Part shown: positions 8,341 to 16,642 of the stretch, one piece after another
Layout: each line of letters starts with the position of its first letter
How positions within the stretch are numbered: the first letter of the stretch is position 1
From: JBBSEZ01 sp038239195
GTDB lineage: Bacteria > Planctomycetota > Planctomycetia > Gemmatales > Gemmataceae
Length of the DNA stretch: 63,155 bases
Reading direction: 5' to 3'
Assembly (NCBI GenBank): GCA_038239195.1
Contig: JBBSEZ010000006.1
Location: forward strand, 1-63,155
Translations under genes and position numbers: made by a program
The notes under the pieces: model-generated
Database searches by the model: none
What the model saw: the letters and a program-made list of their open reading frames with translations, nothing else
What the model was told of the DNA's origin: nothing

Positions 8341-11300
8341 TCAGCGCTTCTCGGCCGGCGCCAGTTTGTGGATCGTGTTGTAGATCGCCCCACGCAGCGG
8401 CTTGCCGTCCGCGCCCTCCAGGTCGTAGGAAATCTTCATCTGCATCACCGGCCGCAGACCGCGCACGCGCAGAAACACGCTCCGCCCATCCGCCGCTACC
8501 GTCGCCGACTCGACCGGCACCTCATCGTGTCCTTCCCGGTCCGGCCGCGCCACCGACCAGTGCTTCGAACCGTAATCGCCGCTCCAGCGATAGTTCCACT
8601 GCTCCAGCTTGTAGCGCTTCGCGTCCCTCGCCTTGGCGACGTCGACCTTCTGTGTGAACGTCACCCGGATGCCGTCGGTCTCTACCTTCAGCCCCGAGGG
8701 GAGCCGCAGCGGCGCCCCGGTGTAGCGCACGCGCTGGAGACACCCGTCGCGCCGCGCGGCCGTCTGCCAGCCGTTCAAGCCGGTGACGTACAGGTGGCCA
8801 TCCTCGGGGCGGAAGCGGCCGCGCATGGTGCCCGACAGAAAGAACAGGCCCAGATCGACGGCGCCGGCCTGCGGTTGCCCGTCGATGGTCTGGCGCAGCA
8901 GCCAGTAGAGCTTGCAGCGCCCGAACGACAGGTGCAGCAGCTCGCCCGCGGGGATGCCGAACTTGTCGCCCTTGACCCACACCTGCCCGCCCGCGGAGTT
9001 GTCGGCCTCCTTGGGCAGCCACAGGAGCGGTGGGTCGTACGTCGCCGGCGGTTTGGGCCGATGGTGAGCCCGCATGTCGCCGTAGAACCCGCCGCGCTTG
9101 TAGACGTCGACGCGGGTGGAGGGCATCCAGTTCCCTTCTTGATCGGCGCCGGTGATCGTTCCGTCCGGCCCGACCGACAGCCCGATGGGGTGGCGGAAGC
9201 CCGTCGCGAACACCTCGGCCTTGCCGCCGTCCTTGCTCACTCGCATCAGACAGCCGCCCGTCGGCGTGTTGGTGTCGCCCGTCTTGAAGAAGTAGAAGTT
9301 GCCCGCCGGATCGATCTCCAGGCAGGTGTCGTAGGAGTGCTCCCCGCCCGCGACGTGCCAGTCGCTGTTTACGTTCTCGTAGAAGTCGGCCTCGCCATCG
9401 CCGTTGAGGTCGTGCAGTCGCGTCAACTGCCCGCGCTCCAGAACGTGGACCTTCCCGTCGATCACCTTCAGCCCAAGGGGTTGATACAGCCCCGTCGCGA
9501 AGCGCTTCCAGGTGAGCTTCTCCAGTTTCGCATCCACGCCCTTGACCAGCCAGACGTCGCCGTGGGCCGTGCAGACGGCCACGTCGCCGTTGGGCAGGAA
9601 ATCGACGCCGCTCAGAAAGAACAGCGCGCGATACGGGTTGTCGTAGGGCACCGTCAGCGTGTCGATGACGTGTGGGGCGTTGTTCGCCGCCACCTCGCCG
9701 CGCGTGATGATCGGCTTCGTCCAGCGCGGGGGCCCGGCCTTCAGCCAGCTCGCCAGCGCCGCAGGCGCGGCCCGTTTCTGGAGCGCCACGGCCAGCGCCT
9801 GAATCGTTTTCTCGGGCCCCTGCGCGTAGAAGATTTGCGCCCGCCGGGCCGTGTCGGACGGCGGCAGGACGAACTCGGCGCCCGCGGGGTGGGCCCCCAG
9901 CTTCCCAGGCCCCTGAACGAAGATCAACCCATCCTGCCCGGCCGACTTGAAGCGCGCGTAGGCCATGCCGTCGAGATTGTGGAAGTTCCCGGCGGGCCCG
10001 ACGTGCCCGGCCAGGAGGCGCAGCTCGTGGCGACACGCGCCGATCTCGAGGGTGCGCGTGACGACGCTCTGGCCGGCGATCGTTTCGAGCCACGGGCTCT
10101 CGCGCACCTCGCAACCGCCCACGGTGTAGCTGAGGACGGCGCGGTTGCCGTGCAGGTGAAGCCCTTTGAAACGCGCCCAGTCGCGCGGCAGAGGGACCGT
10201 GCGCGGAGACTTGTCCAGCCACTTGCCGGTCGCGTCGGCCCAGCCGGGCCCGGCGCCGGTGGAGAAGAGCAGCGGGCCCGCGGGCGTCGGCGTGTTCAAC
10301 AGCCCGAAGCGCCGGTCGGAGTGGACCAGGTAGCCGCCCGTCCAGCCCGCCGCGAGCCGCAGGCGGTCGCGGTCGAAGACCACTGCCCCCTGCCCCTTGT
10401 CGCCAATGCGGATCGCCGTTGCCCGGTACGTGGTCACCGCCCGGCCGTTGTGGACGTAGCGCATGGTCGCGTTGAAGGTCGGGCCCGTGTCCATCCTGCG
10501 CAGCCGGTCGTCCACCCAATCGACGTCGGTGGCGCGCTCCCACGGCTCGCCCGTCGTCGCCGGGGGCGGGGTCCAGGCGGGGTCGGCCAGGATGGTGTCC
10601 GAGTCGTCGAAGCGCCACACGCCGATCGTCTGCGCGTCCACGGGGAGGGGGGCCGTCGGGAGCGCGATCGGGCGAACCACCCGCGACAGGCGCACGTCGT
10701 CGATCAGCCCGTCGCAGCCGATGCGCAGGCTGCCATCGACTGCCTGCCCGATGCTCAGGGGGCCCGGCAGCGGCCGAAGGCCTGGCTTTGCCTTGACCGC
10801 CTGCTCGCGAACCTTCTTGCCATCGACGAAGAGGGCCACCTGCTTGTCGTCGAAGGTCATGGCGAGGTAGTGCCATTTGCCGTCGCACACGTTCGTTTTC
10901 GAGACGATCTCGGCCGGCTCGTAGCCGGGCAGGTAGGCGCTGAAGGCGCCGGAGCGCAGGTAGGAGTAGATCTCCCAGTGCTGGGCCGACGACTTGGGGT
11001 CGCTGGAGACGAGGACGTTGAAGCCGCGCTTGCTGTACAACTTCGCCCAGCACTCGACCGTCAGCGGCGGGGTGCGGTAGCGCAGGTCGCCCCCGAAGGC
11101 CAGCGGCGTCGAGGAGGCGTCGAGCGCCTTGCCGAACTTCCCCTCCACCAGCTTCGCCGACGTCCTCTTCTTCTCGGGAACGGGCCGGAGCGCCTGGCCC
11201 GCCGCCCAGATGCAGCCGCGCCGGATGAGGAGGGCGGCGCCGGGCCCTCGAATCGAGTCGGCGCTGTGGCCGAGCACCGTCTGGAAGATGCGCGCCTTGT

Positions 11301-12768
11301 CGTAGGAGTAGGCCCACGCCAGGGGCTCGTCCTTGCCCGTGTCCTTCGATTTCGCCGTCACCAGCGGGGCAAGCGCGAGGTCGCCGGCCTGGCGATAATA
11401 GAGCTCGTCGATGGTGTCGAAGGACTTCATGCCCTCGGTGATGGGGTGCTTTTGTGGCGCGATCTCGACGGTGAAGCGCCCGTAGCGATCGTGGCCGCTC
11501 TTGCCGGGCGAGTGGTCCCAGACACGGCGGACGACCTTGCGGTACTCGGGCCAGTCCGATTCCTTGGCGGCGGGCAGCGAGTAGTGGAAGGCGCCGTTGG
11601 CGAAGTGGATGACGGCCAGGCCGCGCCCCGCGCGCAGGTAGCGCAACAGGTTGGCCTTCGCCTTCTCGCTCAGCCCCGGCCGCTGCCAGTTGACGTAGTT
11701 CTGGACGATCAGGTCGTAGGCGAGCAGGTCCTCGCGGGCCAGCGCCTCGGGGGCGTCGAGGATGCGCACCCGGAAGCGCCCGTCCTTTTCCAGCACCTCC
11801 TTCAGCGCCTTGCTGGTGGCGCGCCAGTCGTGGAACGGCCCGTCGTGCCCGGTGAGGATCAGGGCGTGGAGGGGCTGACCTGTGGCGACGGCGGCCAACT
11901 CCGCCTCGGTGAGGGCCTTCGACTGGACGCCGCCGGGAGGCACCTCGCCCTTCGCGGTCCAGACGATGGCGTTGAGGACGAGGCGGCGAAAGCCCTCGAT
12001 CTGCCAGTTGGCGAAGAAGTGCCCGCCGGTGAAGCCGAAGCCGCGCCCGCCGTCCTTGCGCTCGACCGCCCAGGCCACCGTTTGCTCGCCCTTCTCCCCC
12101 GGCAGCGCTGCCGTCAGGATCGGCACCAGGCGCGGGTCGCGCTCGCGGAAGCGCATCCGGTAGTAGAGTTCTTCGCGCACCTCGAAAGGCGTCACGCCTC
12201 GAACGATGGGGTGTTTGGGGCTGGCGGGCCTCGCCGTCGTTTTGGTGGTCTGGATCTTCGAGTACCAGCCGCGCGGGCCGGGGCCGCTTTCGTAGTCGAA
12301 GTAACCGCCCACCCATTCGAGCACCTTGTCGCCGGCCTTCTTCCGGGGGACGAAGACCGACCAGTGGATCAGCACCAGCCCGCAGCCGCGCTTCATCTGC
12401 TTGTCGAGGACGGCGAGGCGGTCCCCGACGAGGAAGGGATGGTCCTGTTCGCGTCGGTCGGCGCCGCTGGAGAGGAGGACGATGGTGTCGGCGCTGTCGA
12501 GCACGTGCTCGTCCTTGGGCCAACCGCCGGTGTGGAGCTCGGTGGTCAGGCCGGCGAGGCTGGGGGCGCGGTCGAGGCAGTGCTTGAGCAAGCGGGCCGA
12601 CTTCTCGTATTCGTGCGTGCCGGGCGGGTGGCCCTTGTCGAGCGGGCCGGCGAGGACCACGACCTTGTGAGGGCGCGGCGGCGCGAGGGGCGTGGGGGGA
12701 GCGGGGCCCTGGGACAGGGCGGGGAGCGCGGCGAGGGCCAGGGCGCAGAGAGGCGTGAGCCGAAACAT
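8341..12768 (-). CDS. Giant secreted ThuA-ThuA-LamG-propeller protein
   Basis: 1475 residues with a signal peptide (1-19, ending ALSQG). By eye the order is a ThuA-like (trehalose-utilisation type) domain about 35-272, a second ThuA-like domain about 295-530 (LILTGHDGPFHDWR, DLIVQNYVNW), a LamG/concanavalin domain about 545-710 (WHYLAMTFDDKQVALFVDGKK), a DUF6797-like region about 730-1030, a PQQ/sorbosone-dehydrogenase-like propeller about 1045-1330 (LPNGDVAVCTAHGDVWLV, ATGFRHPIGLSVGPDG) and a C-terminal beta domain. Such mosaics in planctomycetes are linked to extracellular polysaccharide breakdown; the substrate is unknown. No CxxCH haem site was noticed. A long open frame on the opposite strand is a GC artefact. 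Confidence 0.88.
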   Translation of the reverse strand: MFRLTPLCALALAALPALSQGPAPPTPLAPPRPHKVVVLAGPLDKGHPPGTHEYEKSARLLKHCLDRAPSLAGLTTELHTGGWPKDEHVLDSADTIVLLSSGADRREQDHPFLVGDRLAVLDKQMKRGCGLVLIHWSVFVPRKKAGDKVLEWVGGYFDYESGPGPRGWYSKIQTTKTTARPASPKHPIVRGVTPFEVREELYYRMRFRERDPRLVPILTAALPGEKGEQTVAWAVERKDGGRGFGFTGGHFFANWQIEGFRRLVLNAIVWTAKGEVPPGGVQSKALTEAELAAVATGQPLHALILTGHDGPFHDWRATSKALKEVLEKDGRFRVRILDAPEALAREDLLAYDLIVQNYVNWQRPGLSEKAKANLLRYLRAGRGLAVIHFANGAFHYSLPAAKESDWPEYRKVVRRVWDHSPGKSGHDRYGRFTVEIAPQKHPITEGMKSFDTIDELYYRQAGDLALAPLVTAKSKDTGKDEPLAWAYSYDKARIFQTVLGHSADSIRGPGAALLIRRGCIWAAGQALRPVPEKKRTSAKLVEGKFGKALDASSTPLAFGGDLRYRTPPLTVECWAKLYSKRGFNVLVSSDPKSSAQHWEIYSYLRSGAFSAYLPGYEPAEIVSKTNVCDGKWHYLAMTFDDKQVALFVDGKKVREQAVKAKPGLRPLPGPLSIGQAVDGSLRIGCDGLIDDVRLSRVVRPIALPTAPLPVDAQTIGVWRFDDSDTILADPAWTPPPATTGEPWERATDVDWVDDRLRRMDTGPTFNATMRYVHNGRAVTTYRATAIRIGDKGQGAVVFDRDRLRLAAGWTGGYLVHSDRRFGLLNTPTPAGPLLFSTGAGPGWADATGKWLDKSPRTVPLPRDWARFKGLHLHGNRAVLSYTVGGCEVRESPWLETIAGQSVVTRTLEIGACRHELRLLAGHVGPAGNFHNLDGMAYARFKSAGQDGLIFVQGPGKLGAHPAGAEFVLPPSDTARRAQIFYAQGPEKTIQALAVALQKRAAPAALASWLKAGPPRWTKPIITRGEVAANNAPHVIDTLTVPYDNPYRALFFLSGVDFLPNGDVAVCTAHGDVWLVKGVDAKLEKLTWKRFATGLYQPLGLKVIDGKVHVLERGQLTRLHDLNGDGEADFYENVNSDWHVAGGEHSYDTCLEIDPAGNFYFFKTGDTNTPTGGCLMRVSKDGGKAEVFATGFRHPIGLSVGPDGTITGADQEGNWMPSTRVDVYKRGGFYGDMRAHHRPKPPATYDPPLLWLPKEADNSAGGQVWVKGDKFGIPAGELLHLSFGRCKLYWLLRQTIDGQPQAGAVDLGLFFLSGTMRGRFRPEDGHLYVTGLNGWQTAARRDGCLQRVRYTGAPLRLPSGLKVETDGIRVTFTQKVDVAKARDAKRYKLEQWNYRWSGDYGSKHWSVARPDREGHDEVPVESATVAADGRSVFLRVRGLRPVMQMKISYDLEGADGKPLRGAIYNTIHKLAPAEKR

Positions 12769-12798
12769 GCGGAGTGTCTCCTCGGGGCGTTCCGCCCA

Positions 12799-12827
12799 AC
12801 GCTAACGGGGAGGAGGGGGCGTGTCAA
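12799..12827 (-). promoter_or_regulatory. Predicted sigma-70 promoter of the ThuA/LamG gene
   Basis: On the minus strand: TTGACA (12827-12822), 17-base spacer, TAGCGT (12804-12799). The start of transcription would be about 25 bases before the ATG at 12768. The -35 is a perfect consensus; the -10 is weak. Confidence 0.5.
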
Positions 12828-12859
12828 CAAGGCGAGACCGGGCGCCGACGGAAGAGCCG

Positions 12860-12888
12860 TTGTGTGGGCATCGGCAACCGAGCATAAT
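12860..12888 (+). promoter_or_regulatory. Predicted sigma-70 promoter of the 102-aa gene
   Basis: TTGTGT (12860-12865), 17-base spacer, CATAAT (12883-12888), followed by CG. The start of transcription falls about 36 bases before the ATG at 12931. Its -35 box lies some 30 bases from the -35 box of the divergent promoter. Confidence 0.55.
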
Positions 12889-12930
12889 CGGAAGGGCGTG
12901 CCTTGTGAACGGTCCTGTGGGAGGTCGGCC

Positions 12931-13239
12931 ATGAGTCAGGACGCGGAACAGCCTAACTGGTGGGAACTGCACCTGCGCAAAGTTCGGGGAGAGGCGCTGT
13001 CCGAATCCGAACAGCGGCGCTACGAGGAGGAGATGGCGCGGCAAGATCGAGAGGCCCCCCTCAAAAGCGACGTCGAAACTCTGAAAAAGGTGCGTACCAC
13101 GGCCACGGCGCTGGCTCAGGAGAGCGCGCAACTGCGTGCGCGCCTGTACTCGTTCAAGAAGTTGATGGCAGGCGTGACGCCCGAGAACCTCCACGGAGAG
13201 ACGGACACTGGGCCGGCGGTCGGGAGAGAGGCGCTGTGA
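12931..13239 (+). CDS. Small cytoplasmic coiled-coil protein, unknown
   Basis: 102 residues, highly charged, starting MSQDAEQPNWWELHLRKVRG and with a predicted long helix from about residue 25 to 80 (EQRRYEEEMARQDRE, then LKKVRTTATALAQESAQLRARL). No membrane segment or signal. A GGGAGG ribosome binding site lies 6 bases before the ATG, and a plausible promoter lies upstream, so this is likely a real monocistronic gene although no family is recognised. Its start is ATG at 12931; the longer open frame upstream runs antisense through the ThuA gene and is not used. Confidence 0.75.
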   Translation: MSQDAEQPNWWELHLRKVRGEALSESEQRRYEEEMARQDREAPLKSDVETLKKVRTTATALAQESAQLRARLYSFKKLMAGVTPENLHGETDTGPAVGREAL

Positions 13240-13255
13240 AACAGTCGGAGGACGC

Positions 13256-13305
13256 CGCGAAACGACAAGCAAGAACGCGCGCCCTTCCTCGCTTGCCGTT
13301 TCGCG
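13256..13305 (+). repeat. Inverted repeat, family R3 (CGCGAAACGACAAGCAAG)
   Basis: Left arm 13256-13273; right arm 13292-13305 is its near-perfect reverse complement (13 of 14 bases), giving a hairpin between two convergent genes. It may terminate both. The identical 18-base left arm recurs at 46655-46672. Confidence 0.6.
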
Positions 13306-13315
13306 CTCCCGCGCC

Positions 13316-14380
13316 TCACTTCGCCCCCAGCCGCACGGCCATCACCCACCAAGGCTGTTTTCCCACCTCGTACGTCGCAATCCGCGTCAGCATCCCGGTC
13401 GTCCCATCGATCCGGTACGCCGCCAACTTCCCCGACGACTCCCCCGCCGCATAGAGGAAGCCCCCATCGGGCGACAGGTCGAACGACCGCGGGTTCTTCT
13501 CGGTCGGCACCCGGTCGAGGGCGCGCAGCAAGCCGTCCTTCTCGATGGCGAAGCAGGCGATGCTGTCGTGCCCGCGGTTCGAGGCGTACAGGAGCCTTCC
13601 CGTCGGATCGAGGCGAACCTCCGCGCAGGCGTTGGTGCCCTTGTAGCGGGGAGGCAAGGTCGAGATCGTCTGCACCGGCTTGAGCGTGCCAGCCTTGACG
13701 TCCAAGGCGTACGTCGTGACGCTGCCGCCCTGCTCGTTGACGACGTAGGCAATCTCCTTCGACGGGTGGAAGACGAGGTGCCGCGGCCCCGTTTTCGGCG
13801 GCGCCTTCAACGTCGGTACGGCGTTGGGAGTGAGCTTGCCCGTTTTGGCGTCAAACGCGAACTGGAAGGTGACGTTGGGGCCGGTGTGCGGCACGAACAC
13901 CCAGCGATTCGTGCGGTCGGGGACGATGGCGTGCGCCTTGTCGGCCGTGGACAGCGACTGCACCGGCGCCTTGCTCAGCGAGCCGTCCTTGGCGATGGCG
14001 TGCACCGTCACCTTGCCCGCGACGTAGTAGGCGGCGAGCAGAAACTTGCCCGTCCGGTCGGTCGAGATTTGAGCGGGGTCGGCGCCGGCGGGCACCGTGT
14101 TGATGGGCGTCAGCTTTCCGGTGGCGCCATCGATGCGCAGGGCGGTCAGCTTGCCCTCGGCGCGAAGGGCCGCGAACAGGAATCGCTTCGCGGGGTCGGT
14201 CGTCAAGGCGCCCGGCTCGCCGTCGAGCGGCGCGTGCGCGACGAGGGTGAGTTTGCCGTGTTTGGGGCCCATCTTGTAGATGGCGATCTTCTTCTCGCTC
14301 GCCAGCGAGACGTAGACGAAGGTGTCGGCGAAGGCGGGGGCGGCGAACAGCAGCAGCGACAGCGCGACAAGGGGCCTCAT
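13316..14380 (-). CDS. Secreted lactonase-family beta-propeller protein
   Basis: 354 residues with a signal peptide (MRPLVALSLLLFAAPAFA, cleavage near 18). The rest is a seven-bladed propeller of the YVTN/6-phosphogluconolactonase-like (Pgl) type, with repeated units such as DPTGRLLYASNRGHDSIACF, FDLSPDGGFLYAAGESSGKL and VFHPSKEIAYVVNEQGGSV. Pgl hydrolyses 6-phosphogluconolactone in the cytoplasm, but the signal peptide argues for another extracytoplasmic lactonase or binding role. The ATG at 14380 is preceded by GAGG 9 bases away and by a good promoter, so the upstream in-frame start at 14449 is rejected. Confidence 0.88.
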   Translation of the reverse strand: MRPLVALSLLLFAAPAFADTFVYVSLASEKKIAIYKMGPKHGKLTLVAHAPLDGEPGALTTDPAKRFLFAALRAEGKLTALRIDGATGKLTPINTVPAGADPAQISTDRTGKFLLAAYYVAGKVTVHAIAKDGSLSKAPVQSLSTADKAHAIVPDRTNRWVFVPHTGPNVTFQFAFDAKTGKLTPNAVPTLKAPPKTGPRHLVFHPSKEIAYVVNEQGGSVTTYALDVKAGTLKPVQTISTLPPRYKGTNACAEVRLDPTGRLLYASNRGHDSIACFAIEKDGLLRALDRVPTEKNPRSFDLSPDGGFLYAAGESSGKLAAYRIDGTTGMLTRIATYEVGKQPWWVMAVRLGAK

Positions 14381-14420
14381 GAGTGCGTTCCTCGGGTGGA
14401 AGGAAAAACGGGCGCTCGTC

Positions 14421-14449
14421 AGTAGACTCGACGGCGCGGCGGGCGTCAA
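14421..14449 (-). promoter_or_regulatory. Predicted sigma-70 promoter of lactonase gene
   Basis: Minus strand TTGACG (14449-14444), 17-base spacer, TCTACT (14426-14421). The start of transcription would be near 14414, about 34 bases before the ATG. Confidence 0.55.
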
Positions 14450-14456
14450 CGCGCCT

Positions 14457-14491
14457 CCTTTAGCCGCCGAGCCGAGCTCGGCGGCTAAAGG
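14457..14491. repeat. Perfect 15-bp inverted repeat
   Basis: CCTTTAGCCGCCGAG at 14457-14471 and its exact reverse complement at 14477-14491, with a 5-base loop. It lies between the divergent promoter regions of the lactonase and B3/B4 genes, just upstream of a TATAAT. It may be a dispersed repeat, a bidirectional operator or a cruciform. Confidence 0.75.
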
Positions 14492-14504
14492 AAGGCCGAG
14501 CTCC

Positions 14505-14510
14505 TATAAT
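14505..14510 (+). promoter_or_regulatory. TATAAT box directly before a start codon (leaderless?)
   Basis: A perfect TATAAT ends 6 bases before the ATG at 14517, so transcription would begin at or next to the A of the ATG, giving a leaderless message. No -35 box is evident at 16-18 bases; the palindrome at 14457-14491 occupies that place. No ribosome binding site is seen. Confidence 0.45.
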
Positions 14511-14516
14511 GCCGGC

Positions 14517-15128
14517 ATGCTCACCCTCGATCCCCACCCCTTGCTCGACCTCGCCGCGTTCGTCGCCGTCTTCCCGCGGCCACTCGGCGAAATGCCAGCC
14601 CTGCCCGAGCTCCTCGCCCCTGCGCCCCTGCGCAGCGACGAGGGCGTCCGCGAGGCGGTGCGGGCCCTTCTCCGCCAGGGCGGCTTCAAGCCGACGGGCC
14701 GCAGCAAACCTGCCTCGGAGTACCTTCTCCGTGCCGCCGGCGAGGGCAAGCTGTCGTCCATCAACCTCGCCGTCGACGTCTGCAACGTCGTGTCGCTGCA
14801 CAGCGGATTGCCCATCAGCGTCATCGACCTCGGCCGCGCGCGCCTGCCCCTGCGCGTCGGCGTGGCGTCGGAGGGCACTTCCTACGTCTTCAACGCCTCG
14901 GGGCAGACCATCGACCTCGCCGGGCTGCTGTGTCTGTTCGACGCCGACGGAGCGTGCGCCAACGCCGTCAAGGACGCCCAGCGCACCAAGACCGGGCCCG
15001 AGACGACCCGCACCCTCTCGCTGGTCTGGGGGACGAAGGCGCTGCCCGGCCGCAGCGAAAGGGCCGTGAGGTGGTATCAGGCCCTCCTCGAAGGGGCCGG
15101 GGCCCGCATCGAATCGGCGGAGGGATGA
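14517..15128 (+). CDS. B3/B4 tRNA-binding-domain protein
   Basis: 203 residues resembling the free-standing B3/B4 domain of phenylalanyl-tRNA synthetase beta subunit. The motif run SINLAVDVCNVVSLHSGLPISVIDL (about 81-105) is the core of that domain, followed by the G-rich beta strand region and SLVWGTKALPGRSERAVRWY near the C-terminus. Such proteins are thought to edit or bind mischarged tRNA, but the exact role of stand-alone ones is not settled. Cytoplasmic, no signal. The ATG at 14517 was chosen because the homologous part begins there; see the possible leaderless promoter. Confidence 0.82.
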   Translation: MLTLDPHPLLDLAAFVAVFPRPLGEMPALPELLAPAPLRSDEGVREAVRALLRQGGFKPTGRSKPASEYLLRAAGEGKLSSINLAVDVCNVVSLHSGLPISVIDLGRARLPLRVGVASEGTSYVFNASGQTIDLAGLLCLFDADGACANAVKDAQRTKTGPETTRTLSLVWGTKALPGRSERAVRWYQALLEGAGARIESAEG

Positions 15129-15200
15129 GGGCCGAGAAGCGGCCACCGTGTGCTCCCCCGCGCCGGTCCAGCGAGATGCCAACGAGCTAGGCGTTCGCCC

Positions 15201-16628
15201 CTATGCCAAGATCTCCCGCACCACGTGGCCCTCCACGTCGGTCAGCCGGTAGTCGCGGCCCGCATAGCGATACGTCAGCTTCTCGTGGTCGAGCCCCATC
15301 AGGTGCAGCAGCGTCGCGTGCAAATCGTGGACGTGGACCTTGCCCTGGATCGCGTGCCAGCCAAATTCGTCGGTCGCCCCATGCACCATCCCGCCCTTGA
15401 TCCCCGCGCCCGCCAGCCACGTGGAGAAGCCGAACGGGTGGTGTTCGCGGCCGTCGGTGCCCTCCGCCGTCGGCGTCCGGCCGAACTCTCCGCCCCACAA
15501 CACGATGGTGTCTTCGAGCAGCCCGCGCGCCTTCAGGTCCTTTAACAATCCGGCAATGGGCTTGTCGGTGGCGGCGCAGTTGGCGGGCAGCTCGGTCTTG
15601 AGCCCGCCGTGTTGGTCCCACAACTGGCAGCTCGACCGTCGCGAGGTCTGCGTGTGGTAGACCTGCACGCAGCGCACGCCGCGCTCCACGAGGCGACGGG
15701 CCATCAAGCACTGCGTGCCGAAGGTCTCCGTCGTGCGCTCGTTCAGGCCGTAGAGGCGCTTCGTCGCAGCGCTCTCCGAGGCGAGGTCGAACGCCTCCGG
15801 CGCCCGCGCCTGCATGCGGAAGGCCAGCTCGAACGAGGCGATGCGCGCCGACAGCCGCGAGTCCTCCTCGCGCCGCCGGCGGTGCAGCTCGTTGAGCCGG
15901 CGCAGGGCGTCGAGCTGCTGCCGCTGGCGCGCCATGTCGTCCTTCGAGCCGCTCAGATCGGCGATTGGCTTTTTGAGGTCGGCGACGAGGGTGCCCTGGT
16001 AGGCGGCCGGGAGGAAGCTCGACGACCACAGCGGCGCGCCCTGGGCGGGCTGCGACGGGCTGATGACGACGAAGCCGGGCAAGCTCTGGTTCTCGCTGCC
16101 CAGGCCGTAGAGCAGCCACGAGCCCAGGCTGGGCCGCGAGAACGCCTGCTCGCCCGTGTTCATCTGGAGGCAGGCGCCGTTGTGGTTGATGTTGTCGGCC
16201 ACCATCCCGCGCAGGACGCAGACGTCGTCGATGCACGACGCCACCTCAGGGAACAGCTCGCTCACCTCGGTCCCGCTCCGGCCGTGCTTCTTGAACTTGA
16301 ACGGCGAGCGCAGCAGGTTGCCCGTGCGCGTCCGCTCCAGCTTCGGCATCGGGAACGGCAGCGGCTTGCCGTTGTCCCGATCGAGGCGCGGCTTCGGGTC
16401 GAAGGTGTCCACGTGCGACGGCCCGCCGGACATGAACAGGAAGATGAGCCGCTTGGCCTTGGGGCGGAAGTGCGGCGCGCGCACCGCCAGAGGCGAGCCG
16501 AGCGCGTCGGGGCGCCCCGTGGGCGGCGCGGCGGCGCGGGCCTCGTCGGCGAGCAGGCCGGCCAGGCCGATCATGCCGAAACCGCTGGCGAACGTCTGGA
16601 GCATCTGGCGGCGATCGACGTCGTACAT
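15201..16628 (-). CDS. DUF1501 protein (Tat-exported sulfatase-like), copy 1
   Basis: 475 residues. The N-terminus RRQMLQTFASGFGMIGLAGLLA is a twin-arginine-type export signal. The body is DUF1501, an alkaline-phosphatase/sulfatase-fold family: HLFANGG-like block FLFMSGGPSHVDTFDPKP, then VVLWGGEFGRTPT-type metal-site block (IVLWGGEFGRTP, about 366), DGREHHPFGFSTW and the C-terminal TYRYAGRDYRLTDVEG. It starts 14 bases after the stop of the cytochrome-domain gene and is almost always paired with it in planctomycetes; the pair is assumed to act on extracellular sulfated or complex polymers. True catalytic activity is unproven. Confidence 0.92.
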   Translation of the reverse strand: MYDVDRRQMLQTFASGFGMIGLAGLLADEARAAAPPTGRPDALGSPLAVRAPHFRPKAKRLIFLFMSGGPSHVDTFDPKPRLDRDNGKPLPFPMPKLERTRTGNLLRSPFKFKKHGRSGTEVSELFPEVASCIDDVCVLRGMVADNINHNGACLQMNTGEQAFSRPSLGSWLLYGLGSENQSLPGFVVISPSQPAQGAPLWSSSFLPAAYQGTLVADLKKPIADLSGSKDDMARQRQQLDALRRLNELHRRRREEDSRLSARIASFELAFRMQARAPEAFDLASESAATKRLYGLNERTTETFGTQCLMARRLVERGVRCVQVYHTQTSRRSSCQLWDQHGGLKTELPANCAATDKPIAGLLKDLKARGLLEDTIVLWGGEFGRTPTAEGTDGREHHPFGFSTWLAGAGIKGGMVHGATDEFGWHAIQGKVHVHDLHATLLHLMGLDHEKLTYRYAGRDYRLTDVEGHVVREILA

Positions 16629-16642
16629 GGCGCTCTCTTCCT

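Noticed and set aside
8368..13239. Very long open frame on the plus strand across the ThuA/LamG gene
   Set aside because: It runs antisense to a gene with clear domains; its composition (Val/Gly/Arg-rich, no motif) is that of a GC-rich shadow frame. Only its last part, from 12931, is a real gene.
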